Origin: a virus
IMG/VR virus record: IMGVR_UViG_3300024433_000032
Coordinates: 1 to 29,801 of that record
Length of the DNA: 29,801 nt
Strand: one strand, 5' to 3'
In this document: in pieces, positions 7,392 to 17,217 of the stretch
Layout: every line of letters starts with the position of its first letter
How positions within the stretch are numbered: position 1 is the first letter of the stretch
The notes under the pieces: generated by a model
What the model was told of the DNA's origin: nothing
Database searches by the model: none
The model's input: only the letters and a program-made list of their open reading frames with translations
Translations under genes and position numbers: made by a program

Positions 7392-9791
7392 TTAAAAGAT
7401 AAAGGACTGTCCTTTCTCCTTCATTCGTTTTTTTATTCTTCTACTATAATTAGGATTACCTGCTTCATAAAGCCCATCCCAAAAAATCTTATCTAAAGCT
7501 GGTCTTAAAAAAGGTATGTACGTACCTGGGAGGTTAGACTGCAAAAGCCTAAGTCCTCTATTATACGACTGCTTACCCGAACGTTTATCGCTAGCTATAT
7601 CTTTAGAAACGCTGGAAATAAAAGCAGCTGTATCGTCGGCAAAGCCGCCCACTGGACCTGCTAAATCTTTTACCAAAGATCTATAAAAATTATCGTAATC
7701 ACCGCTGAAAGCTTGAATAGTATATTGTCCCCATAAAGGCATTATAGTTCTAGTCGCGGCTTCTACTAAGTTTTCAGACTTTGTAAAATCCCTAGGCGTT
7801 TTATTAAAAGCAATATCCCTTACCGCGAGTCCCGCCATTCCAGTTAAGAAAGACCCTACCATTAATGAACCAAATAATTGAGCATTTCCCTTACTAGATA
7901 GAGCCCTTAAAAAAGTAGAATTATCAGCATTAGGGTTAGATTTCATTATTTCATCTATTGCCCCTACCGCTCTTAGAGAAAAAGTTTTAAACAACATCAT
8001 GCTAGAAAAGAACTTACCTGCGGTAGAGTCGGGATGCACCCATGGTCTAATGGCCTTAGTCCTAGCATCAGGGGAGATAGCTCCAAAATTAGAATTACTA
8101 GTTATAAAAGCGCCATACTTATTTATAGTCTTTCTTGAGACATTGTTTTCTTGCAACTTTCTATCTGAAATAACACCTAAACCTGCCGCTTCATCTACAC
8201 CTTTTTCTCGCAAAATATCCCATTCTTTTTTTGTTATACCAAAGGATTCTAACTCAGCTTTTAGCCTGGGGTCTAAGTTCTCCATTGATTTAAATCTATT
8301 TTCCCAAAGGTTATTACCAAAAGCTAACGCAGAGGCGGTTCTACTAGTTTTAGTGGTGTAATTTAAAAGAGTAGCACTCATAATAGGCTTGGTAAATTTA
8401 CCGAACATACTCTCATCAGCTTTCTCGCCTGTGAACCTGTTTAGGTCATCATCCATAGCTATACCCATTAAAAGACCTACTTCTCTTTTATTTTCTTTTG
8501 TAAGAGATTTAGTCCAAGTATTTATGGTGTCGTTATATGCTTTTAAAATAGGAACACCTGTTTTCGCCGCAAAATTCATAGCTGATACTGGCAAGTCACC
8601 TACAGTTGAAATAGAAGCAGCGCCTAGCTTAGACACAATTTGTAAGTTTTTAACTGCATCCAATCCTTTACCTATAAGAGTTACGTCTGGAGATCTACCA
8701 TACCCTACTGTTTCTTCTAAGATTTTTTCTCTAGCTTCTTTATTGTCTTCAAATTTTTTTAGGGCATCAAAACCTTGCGTTTCTTCTATATGCTTAGCTG
8801 TAAACTTTTCTAAAGAATCAAGCATCTCTCTAGGTCTAGTCCCTAATTGTGTATACAAAGCCTCTTGTTTTGCAGCTGCTCTAAGAGTTCTAGCTAAAAT
8901 ATCGTGCACTGATCCTTCGCCAAACTGGTTATGGTACTCAGCAAACTTTCCCTCTGCAAAGTGGATAGACCTTGCTGCTCCCATTTTAGAAGGGTTTATC
9001 CCTCCATAGTTGTTACCAAGGATATCATCGTAGACTGCTCTTAAGATTTTAACTTGTCCTTTAACGTCCTTAGTGTTGGGAAAAGTTTTGTCTTTATTTA
9101 TTTTAGGGAGAATAAAATTTTTCCAAGCTTCAAAACCTGCTTTCCCTATTTTACCTCTATCGTGACTCTGTCTTATAATATAATCGTCATTGTTTCTAAT
9201 TTCTATACCACTAGCCTTTAAATCTTTAAGAATCTTTTGTTGGGTATTCCGTATCGCTTTTGCGATAGCTTTAATCTCTGGAGATAACGTATCAAAGTCA
9301 CTAGCTCCTTTATTAAGCTTATCTATACCGTCAAAGATTTCTTGAGTATATTTAGGGTCTGTCATTCTATCCATGGCTACTTTAGTAGGTAAGTTTTCAG
9401 AATCCAGCTGAGCTTGAAAGAATCCTTTATTTCTATTTGACAAAGACTCAGCGTTTATTGCCAAAGAATTTTTATTCTCTCCTGCCACCCTACTGCCTCC
9501 GTATAAGTTCACAAAAAAATCTTCTGCATTTTTACCCGAAGTAATGTGCTTTACTATTTCTTTTTTAAGCCTTCTGTTTAATCTGTTGTTATGAGATTTT
9601 TGACCAGCTAAGTAGTCTCTTTGTTCTTGAGTTAGCTCGACAAATTCGTTTTTAAACTTGTTCCATTTACCTTCCTGTATAGCTTGGGCTATTGTAGGCA
9701 TCATCTCATCTAAAAGCTCGTCACTAATAAGATCCTCTGAAATGGTCTCTCTAAGCCTAAGTTTACATTGTTCAAAACGCTTATTGGTCAT
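7392..9791 (-). CDS. Large internal virion / DNA-ejection protein (T7 gp16 position)
   Basis: 799 residues, largely helical and charged. It sits where T7 encodes its largest ejection protein, which enters the host envelope with the DNA. A hydrophobic stretch near residues 653-675 (MVGSFLTGMAGLAV) could insert into the membrane. I see no lytic transglycosylase motif (no catalytic-Glu ES... GLMQ pattern), unlike T7 gp16. Its ATG overlaps the previous stop (ATGA), implying translational coupling. Together with the 387-residue gene it may represent a split counterpart of one large ejection protein. Confidence 0.75.
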   Translation of the reverse strand: MTNKRFEQCKLRLRETISEDLISDELLDEMMPTIAQAIQEGKWNKFKNEFVELTQEQRDYLAGQKSHNNRLNRRLKKEIVKHITSGKNAEDFFVNLYGGSRVAGENKNSLAINAESLSNRNKGFFQAQLDSENLPTKVAMDRMTDPKYTQEIFDGIDKLNKGASDFDTLSPEIKAIAKAIRNTQQKILKDLKASGIEIRNNDDYIIRQSHDRGKIGKAGFEAWKNFILPKINKDKTFPNTKDVKGQVKILRAVYDDILGNNYGGINPSKMGAARSIHFAEGKFAEYHNQFGEGSVHDILARTLRAAAKQEALYTQLGTRPREMLDSLEKFTAKHIEETQGFDALKKFEDNKEAREKILEETVGYGRSPDVTLIGKGLDAVKNLQIVSKLGAASISTVGDLPVSAMNFAAKTGVPILKAYNDTINTWTKSLTKENKREVGLLMGIAMDDDLNRFTGEKADESMFGKFTKPIMSATLLNYTTKTSRTASALAFGNNLWENRFKSMENLDPRLKAELESFGITKKEWDILREKGVDEAAGLGVISDRKLQENNVSRKTINKYGAFITSNSNFGAISPDARTKAIRPWVHPDSTAGKFFSSMMLFKTFSLRAVGAIDEIMKSNPNADNSTFLRALSSKGNAQLFGSLMVGSFLTGMAGLAVRDIAFNKTPRDFTKSENLVEAATRTIMPLWGQYTIQAFSGDYDNFYRSLVKDLAGPVGGFADDTAAFISSVSKDIASDKRSGKQSYNRGLRLLQSNLPGTYIPFLRPALDKIFWDGLYEAGNPNYSRRIKKRMKEKGQSFIF

Positions 9792-10951
9792 GCTAAGAAC
9801 CTCTCACCTAAGCAAGCTGCTATTATGTCAGAGGCTTCTTCTACTTTAAGACGCCCTTGTTCATAGTTTTGCTTATCTTTTAAAATAATAGCTTTTTCTT
9901 CTGCAAGGTCTGTATCCTCTAATTCTCTAGTAAATGTCTGATCAACCACTTCTTTTGTACTAGCTACCTGGGGGTTTTTAGTAAATTCCTCTACTTCTCT
10001 TTGAGCTTCTTTGTCATAATACAAGTCTTGATCTCTAGAGTTAGCCTGTTCTCTTAAACCTTTCTCGTCTGATGCTTCTTTATCTAGCTTTGTTATAGAA
10101 TCCTCTAAAGCATCTAACTCTTGCCTAATTGCAAAACCTTCATCTTCACTTGCAGATTCTAATTTTGCACTTAACTCTGTTTTTCTATCTATAAGTTTAT
10201 CTAGATCTGCTCTAGTTACCGATTCCATCTCTGCGATAGATCCAAAAGGTTTTTGTCCTGCGTTTATTCTCATCTCTATTAGATTAAACATTTTAGCAGT
10301 AGCTTTGAACCCTAGCCCTAAGCCTTTTAAAGCTATGGGAAAAGTTACACCACCATATATAGCATTTACTAAGTTATCATATGTATCAATATCCTGCTGT
10401 TCTTGTTTGGCGTTTGGAATAACAAAAGCTGCTTCTGCAACTAGATTACCTACTACACCATCTACGACTCTAGTCCCTATTCCTCCTGCTCTAGCGGCTA
10501 ACCCCGCTTTTGCCATAACTTTTGCAGCAAGTGAACCTGTTACTACCCCTGAAGCTATGCCGATAGGATCTACGGCTTGAGCTGCTAGGCTTGATCCAAA
10601 AGAGACTATCGCATCTACATTATCATTAGCTCCGTTTGCAATAATATCTTGGAGTTTTTTTCTCTCTATATCCTCTTTTACTAAGCGATCAAACTTTGCT
10701 CTAGACATAGGCTTATTCAAAGGCACAGGTAGTCTGTATTCCTTATTTAATGCCTGATGATCTTCTACGTCCTTATCACTATTTGCAGCTTCGTTTTTTA
10801 AAGTTCGTACAAGAGAAGATGTTTCAGCCTGCTTAAAAGATAGATTAAAAGCTGCTCCTGCAATATCCAGTCTACTAGACGGTTTTGTAACCGTAGGTAT
10901 ATTGTTAGGATCAAAAGCGTTAAAATCGGGGACTAGACTATCTCTACTCAT
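9788..10951 (-). CDS. Internal virion / ejection protein with hydrophobic glycine-alanine segment
   Basis: 387 residues. The N-terminal half resembles the start of large podovirus ejection proteins. Residues about 108-170 are rich in Gly, Ala and Val (AQAVDPIGIASGVVTGSLAA and following), suitable for membrane insertion. The second half (about 245-387) is charged and probably coiled-coil. It overlaps the upstream gene by 8 bases and the downstream gene by 4, so the three ejection-type genes form a coupled series like T7 genes 14-15-16. No enzymatic motif seen. Confidence 0.75.
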   Translation of the reverse strand: MSRDSLVPDFNAFDPNNIPTVTKPSSRLDIAGAAFNLSFKQAETSSLVRTLKNEAANSDKDVEDHQALNKEYRLPVPLNKPMSRAKFDRLVKEDIERKKLQDIIANGANDNVDAIVSFGSSLAAQAVDPIGIASGVVTGSLAAKVMAKAGLAARAGGIGTRVVDGVVGNLVAEAAFVIPNAKQEQQDIDTYDNLVNAIYGGVTFPIALKGLGLGFKATAKMFNLIEMRINAGQKPFGSIAEMESVTRADLDKLIDRKTELSAKLESASEDEGFAIRQELDALEDSITKLDKEASDEKGLREQANSRDQDLYYDKEAQREVEEFTKNPQVASTKEVVDQTFTRELEDTDLAEEKAIILKDKQNYEQGRLKVEEASDIIAACLGERFLA

Positions 10952-13166
10952 TTGAAGGAGTCCTTAAACTTTTCATATTTCTAGATCGCTGAGCTTCTAT
11001 ATTAGCTTTAAGCCTTTTAAAAGCATCTGGGTTAACGTCTTTTAATCCCGTAAAGAAAGGCTCGTTCATTTTATCCAGTACCACTTGATTAAATCTGCCT
11101 CCGTTTACAATATCTGTAAAAGGAACTTCTAAAGGTATTGGACCTGCCTCTCCTTCTACAAAAATAGGAGAAGTAGCGCCGTTATCCGCAGTATAAACAG
11201 GGATTAGACCATCTCTAGTATTGTTTAATCTATATTCAAGTCCTGAGTCAATTATGTGTTCTAAGAACTCTTCTTCGTTTTTAAAAGTTCCCGCTGGACC
11301 TTCTACTATATTTATTTGATTTTCTAGTTTAATACCTAAATCATCTTTCATGGCCATAAGGTTTTTTGGATTGCTGTACGTATCCATAAAAGTTTCTATT
11401 TCACGCTGATTTTCTCTCATATCTCCGCTTAGAAGAATAGCTGAGTCTTTAGATTTAGCTATTACGTACTCACTTCCAAAAGTTTTTTGTACTATGTTTT
11501 GTGCTATTTCATCGGCATCTGAGCTTCCTGAACGAATCATCTCCTGTTTAACCATAGCTTCTGTAATTTCCCTCATACCATTTACGAAGGTATCGTTTCT
11601 ATTGTATGCCTTAGAAAACTCTTCTAATGAAGTGTTGACGGCATCTTTTACTGTAGCGCTTTCAGCTATATCAGCCGCGTCAAAAGACTTGTTAATTTCT
11701 TTAGGGTTTATATTTAGCATAGCAGTTCTCGTTATAGGGTTTGTGAACTCTGTAGCAAGAACAAACTTCGCTAAAGATTTATCCTTTTGCGCCATTTGCG
11801 CTAACCCCTTGTTTGCCAACGGGTATTGAGACTGTATCTCTTTTAAAGCTTGAGCTTTGTTTGGGGAATTTTTAAGTGTTTCGGTTATAGTAGTTTCTAC
11901 ATTGTTTGAAAAAATTCTAGGACTTAAAATACCTCTAGCTTTTTGAATTTCCAAGAACTCTTGGGTCCCTTGCTTGATTGTAGGATTTTCACTAGCTATT
12001 AACCCGCCTGGATCTTCACCCATTCTTTTTTTATAAGCGTTAACTTTATTTATACGCCTGTTTATTTGTTTAAGATCCGATCCTGCTTCTAAAAGACTGT
12101 CTGTTTGAACCGTATTAGCTATATTAGAATCAGTCATTTTATTAAGTTCATCTCTGGTTAATACTGTTAAACCATTTTGAAAATCTACGTCAGCTAAAGC
12201 GTTTTTTAAATCTTCCCTAGCTTCTAAAGCTTTAGGCGTACCTATTTTTCCAAGAGATTCGATGGCTTTTAACGCTTGATCTTTTATTAAAGGGTTTACT
12301 ACCCCAGATTTAGCCGTACTAAGTCCTATGGCATCAACTAAAGCTTTGGATTGCCCTACCGCTAAACCCGTCATTTTCTTTTTTTCTAAAAGTAGTTTGT
12401 TATCAACTTTCTGTAAAAAACGCGCTCTATCTTTGGCGTCTAATAATTTTAGCTCGTCCTTATAGGCACTTTTACCTTCCAAAAAAGCTTTTGCTTCTAG
12501 AAGTTTTTGTCCTCCCTGCATATACATACCATCTAAAGTAGAAGCAGTTAGGTTAGATGCTAGTTTTAGCTGATCTTCTTTTTGCTTAGCACTTAGAACA
12601 TTTGAACTCTGTACATCTAAAAGATGTTCATTTGCAGCAATAGACAACTCTTTTAATGAAGCAGCCTCAAAAACATGATTTTCTCTAGCTTTTCTAGACT
12701 TTTCAAATTGGTTAATTCTATAGCGCAAAGCCTGTGTGTTTTGGTAAGAGGAATCATCTGCAAGAGAAGCTTGAGCTTCAGTGTCGTAAAATCTTTTTAC
12801 ATACTCCTGCTTTCCTTTACTGTCAGCTTTATCTAATGCTAATTGTTTTTGCTCTTTAATCCACTCTTGTTGAGCCTGAGCGTATCCTTTAGCATCTGTT
12901 CCGTCCATTTTCTGACGAAGCTCTCTTTCACGCGCTACTTTTTTAGCTCTATAAGTTATCCGGTCTTCTTGAATAAATGTGTCATCTTCAGCCTTCTGCC
13001 TGTTCTGCTCTAAAACAGTAAGCCCTCTTCCAAGGTTAGATACCCCTTGACCTAGTGCTTGTAAGGACCTACCTGATCTACTCGCTTCTGAAAGTGATTG
13101 CGTAGGCTGGACGCCCACATCACTCGATATACCTCTATTAAAATTTGCTTTAGGTATCCTTGGCAT
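10944..13166 (-). CDS. Large internal virion protein (T7 gp15 position)
   Basis: 740 residues, almost entirely helical and highly charged, with long coiled-coil-like runs (about residues 55-260). No signal peptide, membrane helix or enzyme motif. The N-terminus (MPRIPKANFNRGISSDVGVQ) followed by a heptad-rich region is the plan of internal core/ejection proteins placed after the small gp14-like gene. A GAGGG Shine-Dalgarno precedes the ATG. It probably forms part of the internal core or the ejected conduit. Position and composition support this; sequence identity to T7 gp15 cannot be judged by eye. Confidence 0.75.
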   Translation of the reverse strand: MPRIPKANFNRGISSDVGVQPTQSLSEASRSGRSLQALGQGVSNLGRGLTVLEQNRQKAEDDTFIQEDRITYRAKKVARERELRQKMDGTDAKGYAQAQQEWIKEQKQLALDKADSKGKQEYVKRFYDTEAQASLADDSSYQNTQALRYRINQFEKSRKARENHVFEAASLKELSIAANEHLLDVQSSNVLSAKQKEDQLKLASNLTASTLDGMYMQGGQKLLEAKAFLEGKSAYKDELKLLDAKDRARFLQKVDNKLLLEKKKMTGLAVGQSKALVDAIGLSTAKSGVVNPLIKDQALKAIESLGKIGTPKALEAREDLKNALADVDFQNGLTVLTRDELNKMTDSNIANTVQTDSLLEAGSDLKQINRRINKVNAYKKRMGEDPGGLIASENPTIKQGTQEFLEIQKARGILSPRIFSNNVETTITETLKNSPNKAQALKEIQSQYPLANKGLAQMAQKDKSLAKFVLATEFTNPITRTAMLNINPKEINKSFDAADIAESATVKDAVNTSLEEFSKAYNRNDTFVNGMREITEAMVKQEMIRSGSSDADEIAQNIVQKTFGSEYVIAKSKDSAILLSGDMRENQREIETFMDTYSNPKNLMAMKDDLGIKLENQINIVEGPAGTFKNEEEFLEHIIDSGLEYRLNNTRDGLIPVYTADNGATSPIFVEGEAGPIPLEVPFTDIVNGGRFNQVVLDKMNEPFFTGLKDVNPDAFKRLKANIEAQRSRNMKSLRTPSNE

Positions 13167-13174
13167 AAATCCCT

Positions 13175-13624
13175 CTATTTTTTAGCTGCTAAAAACTGAC
13201 CAAGCGCAGATAGACCAGTTCCCGCTGCCTGTAGTGGAGCGTTCTTTTCAATATTTCTTCCAGTTTGATCGGCTATAGCTGCGCCTCTAAGAGCTGCTTC
13301 TGCTTGGTAGCCTGCTACTCTTCTTCTGTTTTCTATTTCAGCGTTTGCCGCTCTACTTGTATTTTCCATCATAACTAAAGGTGCGCCTGAGCCGATATCA
13401 ACCCCGCTGCCAGCAAAAGCAGCTGCCTGCCTTGCTTCAAATTGTTCGACTTCTTGCTTTAGAGCTTTTATATTTATTTCATTTCTTGCAAGTATTTCAT
13501 CGGCTTGAGCTCTTCTTGCGTCAGCCTGCGCAGAAGCTGCTTTCCGCTGATCTTTAGCTGCTTTCATCTGTCCATAGATATTTAAGCCTACGCCTGCGGC
13601 TGTAGCTATTGCCCCGACTGCCAT
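13175..13624 (-). CDS. Small internal virion protein (T7 gp14-like)
   Basis: 149 residues. The N-terminus is hydrophobic and Ala/Gly-rich (VGAIATAAGVGLNIYGQ), followed by a long Ala/Gln/Glu/Arg helix (about 20-75), a Gly-rich turn (GSGVDIGSGAPLV) and a second helix. This plan is typical of small podovirus core/ejection proteins in the T7 gp14 position, thought to form the outer-membrane pore at ejection. Its start overlaps the GNAT-like gene by 19 bases. Confident as to class, less so for exact role. Confidence 0.82.
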   Translation of the reverse strand: MAVGAIATAAGVGLNIYGQMKAAKDQRKAASAQADARRAQADEILARNEINIKALKQEVEQFEARQAAAFAGSGVDIGSGAPLVMMENTSRAANAEIENRRRVAGYQAEAALRGAAIADQTGRNIEKNAPLQAAGTGLSALGQFLAAKK

Positions 13625-14055
13625 CTTACCACCTTGTAAAATATTTCATGATTCCTGTAATGCTCATCATAAGCCTCGCAGGTATGGGAGTGTTTAAAAC
13701 CTAAAGCTTTCGCCCACTTTATCCCTTTCTCCCAGCCAGATAAAATGGCTATCTCTAAACGTCTGTAGCCCATCTCTTTAAAAGCTAGATCGTAGATAAG
13801 AGAATATACAGCTTTAAAAAAGCCTAATTTGTATTTATCTACCTCTACTCCAGGAATAAGCCATAATTCACCAGCTCCGACCCTATGCTCTGATAAGCCT
13901 GCAAAAGCAATCGCTTTATCATCTCTTAGCATTGATACTATTTTTATGGCCGGATTTTGTTGAGCTTTAAGCATATCTCGGTTCAAATCCTCAAAAGAAT
14001 CCTTAGACGTAAAACTGTCTAAATCTTCTTTTTTAAAGATGGCCAAGTTAATCAT
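13606..14055 (-). CDS. GNAT-fold protein in the T7 gp13 position
   Basis: 149 residues. The pattern of a GNAT acetyltransferase is visible: AIAFAGLSEHRVGAGELWLI (beta strands 4-5), a helix with GFFKAVYSLIYDLAF, then YRRLEIAIL and KWAKALGFKHSHT, the usual C-terminal alpha4-beta6-beta7 region with the (A)LGF signature. The classic acetyl-CoA pyrophosphate loop (Q/RxxGxG/A) is weak, so catalysis is doubtful. T7-like phages carry GNAT-like proteins at this place, needed for virion assembly. Probably a structural or assembly factor; an active acetyltransferase is an alternative. Confidence 0.82.
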   Translation of the reverse strand: MINLAIFKKEDLDSFTSKDSFEDLNRDMLKAQQNPAIKIVSMLRDDKAIAFAGLSEHRVGAGELWLIPGVEVDKYKLGFFKAVYSLIYDLAFKEMGYRRLEIAILSGWEKGIKWAKALGFKHSHTCEAYDEHYRNHEIFYKVVRWQSGQ

Positions 14056-16645
14056 AGCTCACACCTCTGTAGGTAATTGCTACGATGTTAAACGGAGTAG
14101 GATCATCATGCTCAAAAACGACCTGGTTATCTATATTAGGAGTTATTTCAAATTCTAGTCTACGTATCTCAGTTACTACTTCGTTATCTACATATTCCAG
14201 AGGATAGAGCGTTGCTTGGTTAGAGTTACCATATTCGCCGCCCTGAGATCTATACAAACGCACAGCTAGTCTATCAATACGTTGTCTGTTACCTTGGGAT
14301 ACTCCAAAGTCGCCACCTGCTTCTATATCTACGGTCCTAAGCCTTGCTCTGTATGGCAAGCCTACAATAGCTATAGTCCCTGCGTCTTGAGATTCGGGAA
14401 GTGTTACTTGCCCGCCTGTAACCGTTAAAGATTTATAGACGCTGCTTCCTGATAAGACGTTTACTGTTTCTGATTCTAAGTGCCCTAATCCTGTAATAAC
14501 AGTTCCAGCCCCTACAAATTCATATCTAACACTAGAGTCTGAGTACCAGGCTTTGTCATCATCTTCAGACGATGAGTTATCCAAAAAGGTATGCTCAAAA
14601 TCATCACCCATTTTCTCTAGGTAACGTTTCGTGCCTCCGTTGATGCTTCTCTCTACTACACACCAAATTTCATCGTAGCTACCATTTTGAGAAGGGATAA
14701 TAGACAAGGATCTAAATTTGTCTCCGCTTCTTGTGGTGTGATAGTGCCATGCCTGAACGTTACTCTCCCTGGATAAGGTAAGAGCTATTACTTCAAAGTT
14801 AGAAGTTACGCACCAGAGAGTATCTCTGGAAGGCTGGTAGTGCATCTCTTTAATTTCTACGTTCTTAAGGGTCGAGCTAGCCTGCTCGTCAAAGCCTTTA
14901 AAAACCATATGATCAGCTAAAATACTCAGATTAACAGAAACATAACTGCCATTATCACGATTGAATTTAAAGCTCCTAACCCTTCTTCCGTCCCTTGACA
15001 CAAACAGTGTGGCAACGCCAATAGAGACGGCTTCAGTATTATTAGAGCCATAATCAGTTTGCTTGGTAACAAATACTGACTCATTAGATAAAGTGAGGTC
15101 CCCTCCGCTAATGGTGTATTCAGCGCCAAGAGTACCAAGTAATAAGACATTTTGACTCTCCAACCATTGAATGATGTTCGTCTGCTTTGCAGATATAGTG
15201 AACGAGAAAGGATCTGTGGTTTTAACATCGCCAAATAAAGCGAAGTTAAAACCCGTATGTGTTTGACCGAAAGCTGTTGGAGCAGCAGTATCTTGCTGCA
15301 GCCTTCTGGCCATAAAATTAAATATATTTCCGATGTTTGAACAAAACACATCGCTAGGTCTTCTTCGAGTTCCACCAAAGATAAGTCTTTGCTCATGAAA
15401 CACTACTGCTCTAGGAAAACCCTGCTCAGTAGACCACGCAGCCTCCTGCCAGTTATCAGAAGCGTTTGCTGGAGTATCTACTCCTGCGGGAAAAGCTACT
15501 TCTACGGTAGCAGATATTTGACTGACACACTCTGCTTGGATTCTTAGACCTCTATCTCCTGCATCAGTAAAGTTTATAATATTTGTGTTTGCGTCTGCAT
15601 CAGCAAGAGTAGGATGAAAAGTTATATTATTTGCATCTATAAATCTAACGTAGAATTGGCCATAACCGTCTGCTGTAAGAGGGTATCCATCTATTACAGG
15701 GTCAGTAGTTCCTGGTCCTCCCGTTACATTTAAAGTTACAAGATCTCTTGTTAAGTATCCATGTGCTGTTGCATTAACGACATCAGTTCCCGTATTTATA
15801 TTAGCAGACATTACAAGAATGTCTGCTTTCCAATCTTCTCCAAAAGCTACGCCTTCGCTACTTCCAGACTGTACTTTAAAATAAGCTCCTACTCGCTCAA
15901 ACGATGAGCTGCTGCCAAAGGTATGACCTAATTTAAAAAATGGAGTAGGTATAGAGTTCCTATCTACCATAACTAAAGCTCTGCCTGTTCCAACAGCTAC
16001 GTTAGAGACATACAGTCTTAAATCTGGATCAATGTTCGGATCTAAATAAGGTCTGTTTACAGCTGGGTTTAATTTCCCAACGCTAGGTATCTTGTCAAAG
16101 AAATAAGGCGATGAAAAAGTGACTACGTTAAAAACCGTAGGAGATGTTCTAAAAATAAACACAGGAGCAATAGAAGTGGCTTTAGTGATACTTGTTGTTG
16201 CCGACTCGCCTTCTATTCCTGGGTCAGAGTATGTCAGTACCAAAACATCAGAGTCTTGTGAGTACTTCCAATTCTTAGGATTGTATCCCGTTAGAGAAGT
16301 AGGGTTTAAAAAGTCCTCCGTGTTAACTGTGCACTCAGTTCCATCATTTCTAAATATTCTAATAGGAGTTATGCTTCCAAAGTTAGAGTCAAAGACAACG
16401 CTGTACCCATCTGTATTAGATGCGCTGAAGGGTATGCTTCTATCGCCAATAAAAAAACTAGAAGATTCTAAATCCACTAGGAATCTAGTACCTGGTCTTT
16501 TAACGGCTCCGCCTTGCCTTTGTACTATATAGTTCTCTAACCTATCACAAGCTTGTCCGTACTGTTCTAAATCAACGCGTCCTTTGGATCGGTCGCTGAT
16601 CTCTCCAGCTACAAAAGAAGTTTGTCCTTTGTTGAACTTGCTCAT
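14048..16645 (-). CDS. Tail tubular protein B (T7 gp12-like nozzle protein)
   Basis: 865 residues, beta-rich. The N-terminus has the family's typical opening (FNKGQTSFVAGEISDRSKGR, then a conserved YGQACDRLENYIVQRQGGAVKRPGTRF split over residues 28-54). The middle carries AVVFHEQRLIFGGTRRRPSDV (about 410-430), common in these tail nozzle proteins. T7 gp12 forms the six-bladed nozzle below the gp11 adaptor. The gene overlaps gp11-like by one base and the GNAT-like gene by 8. Length is close to T7 gp12 (about 800). Confident. Confidence 0.93.
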   Translation of the reverse strand: MSKFNKGQTSFVAGEISDRSKGRVDLEQYGQACDRLENYIVQRQGGAVKRPGTRFLVDLESSSFFIGDRSIPFSASNTDGYSVVFDSNFGSITPIRIFRNDGTECTVNTEDFLNPTSLTGYNPKNWKYSQDSDVLVLTYSDPGIEGESATTSITKATSIAPVFIFRTSPTVFNVVTFSSPYFFDKIPSVGKLNPAVNRPYLDPNIDPDLRLYVSNVAVGTGRALVMVDRNSIPTPFFKLGHTFGSSSSFERVGAYFKVQSGSSEGVAFGEDWKADILVMSANINTGTDVVNATAHGYLTRDLVTLNVTGGPGTTDPVIDGYPLTADGYGQFYVRFIDANNITFHPTLADADANTNIINFTDAGDRGLRIQAECVSQISATVEVAFPAGVDTPANASDNWQEAAWSTEQGFPRAVVFHEQRLIFGGTRRRPSDVFCSNIGNIFNFMARRLQQDTAAPTAFGQTHTGFNFALFGDVKTTDPFSFTISAKQTNIIQWLESQNVLLLGTLGAEYTISGGDLTLSNESVFVTKQTDYGSNNTEAVSIGVATLFVSRDGRRVRSFKFNRDNGSYVSVNLSILADHMVFKGFDEQASSTLKNVEIKEMHYQPSRDTLWCVTSNFEVIALTLSRESNVQAWHYHTTRSGDKFRSLSIIPSQNGSYDEIWCVVERSINGGTKRYLEKMGDDFEHTFLDNSSSEDDDKAWYSDSSVRYEFVGAGTVITGLGHLESETVNVLSGSSVYKSLTVTGGQVTLPESQDAGTIAIVGLPYRARLRTVDIEAGGDFGVSQGNRQRIDRLAVRLYRSQGGEYGNSNQATLYPLEYVDNEVVTEIRRLEFEITPNIDNQVVFEHDDPTPFNIVAITYRGVSYD

Positions 16646-17205
16646 TAAAGCCTCGAATTTAAAAACAGTTCAGCTTCCAGTCTTTCTGGTTTGCCTTCCT
16701 GAGCGTCAAAAGATCTAGTATCTCTTAGTTCTCTTTTGTACTCTTCTCCTAGCTCTCTTTTCAAAGTGTTACTTTGAACTAAAGGGTAAGAGATCTCATA
16801 AGCTAATTTTAAAGAAAGTAGTTCGTCAAAAGAAGCATCAAACATAGTTGGGTCTGTTACTTTAGAAATATACAAAAGATTAAAAGTTTGCTCGTTAGCT
16901 AAAAGCTTTCCGCCTTCGATCTTCCAATCAATCGTCTTGTCTTCTTCACGAACTCCTCTAAGGTAGTCTGCAGGTAGATCAAATTCCTGCTCGTATTCAA
17001 AAGTAGGTGTGTTTCCGTTTGGAGTAAGAGTTACTCTTTTCATAGCAAAATTCCACGGATGAGATCTGAGAAGTTTATCTCTAATTTTCTCATACTGTCC
17101 GTTTATAAGCCTTGCTCTACGAGAGTTATCTGCCAGAGAAGTTATAGGCTCTGCTCCCACTTTAGCTAACGCGGAGTTAGCTATTTCAACATCTGATGCT
17201 GCCAT
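16645..17205 (-). CDS. Tail tubular protein A (T7 gp11-like adaptor)
   Basis: 186 residues, near the usual length (T7 gp11 about 196). The N-terminus ASDVEIANSALAKVGAEPI and the following RDKLLRSHPWNFAMKR (about 57-72) are signature sequences of the gp11 adaptor family, which joins the portal ring to the tail nozzle. A GGAG Shine-Dalgarno lies six bases before the ATG. It is the first gene after a strong intrinsic terminator, so its expression depends on read-through or a separate promoter. Confident. Confidence 0.94.
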   Translation of the reverse strand: MAASDVEIANSALAKVGAEPITSLADNSRRARLINGQYEKIRDKLLRSHPWNFAMKRVTLTPNGNTPTFEYEQEFDLPADYLRGVREEDKTIDWKIEGGKLLANEQTFNLLYISKVTDPTMFDASFDELLSLKLAYEISYPLVQSNTLKRELGEEYKRELRDTRSFDAQEGKPERLEAELFLNSRL

Positions 17206-17217
17206 AAAATCTCCATT

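Noticed and set aside
7999-8361. 120-codon open frame on the plus strand
   Set aside because: Antisense shadow of the same ejection protein gene.
8389-9009. 206-codon open frame on the plus strand
   Set aside because: Antisense to the 799-residue ejection protein, no ribosome site or motif; long antisense frames are common in such genes.
15186-15200. CACTATA-like phage promoter core inside the tail tube B gene
   Set aside because: A seven-base match within coding sequence with no flanking similarity is expected by chance.
14926-15396. 156-codon open frame on the minus strand
   Set aside because: Lies wholly inside the tail tube B gene in another frame and has a composition typical of a shadow frame.
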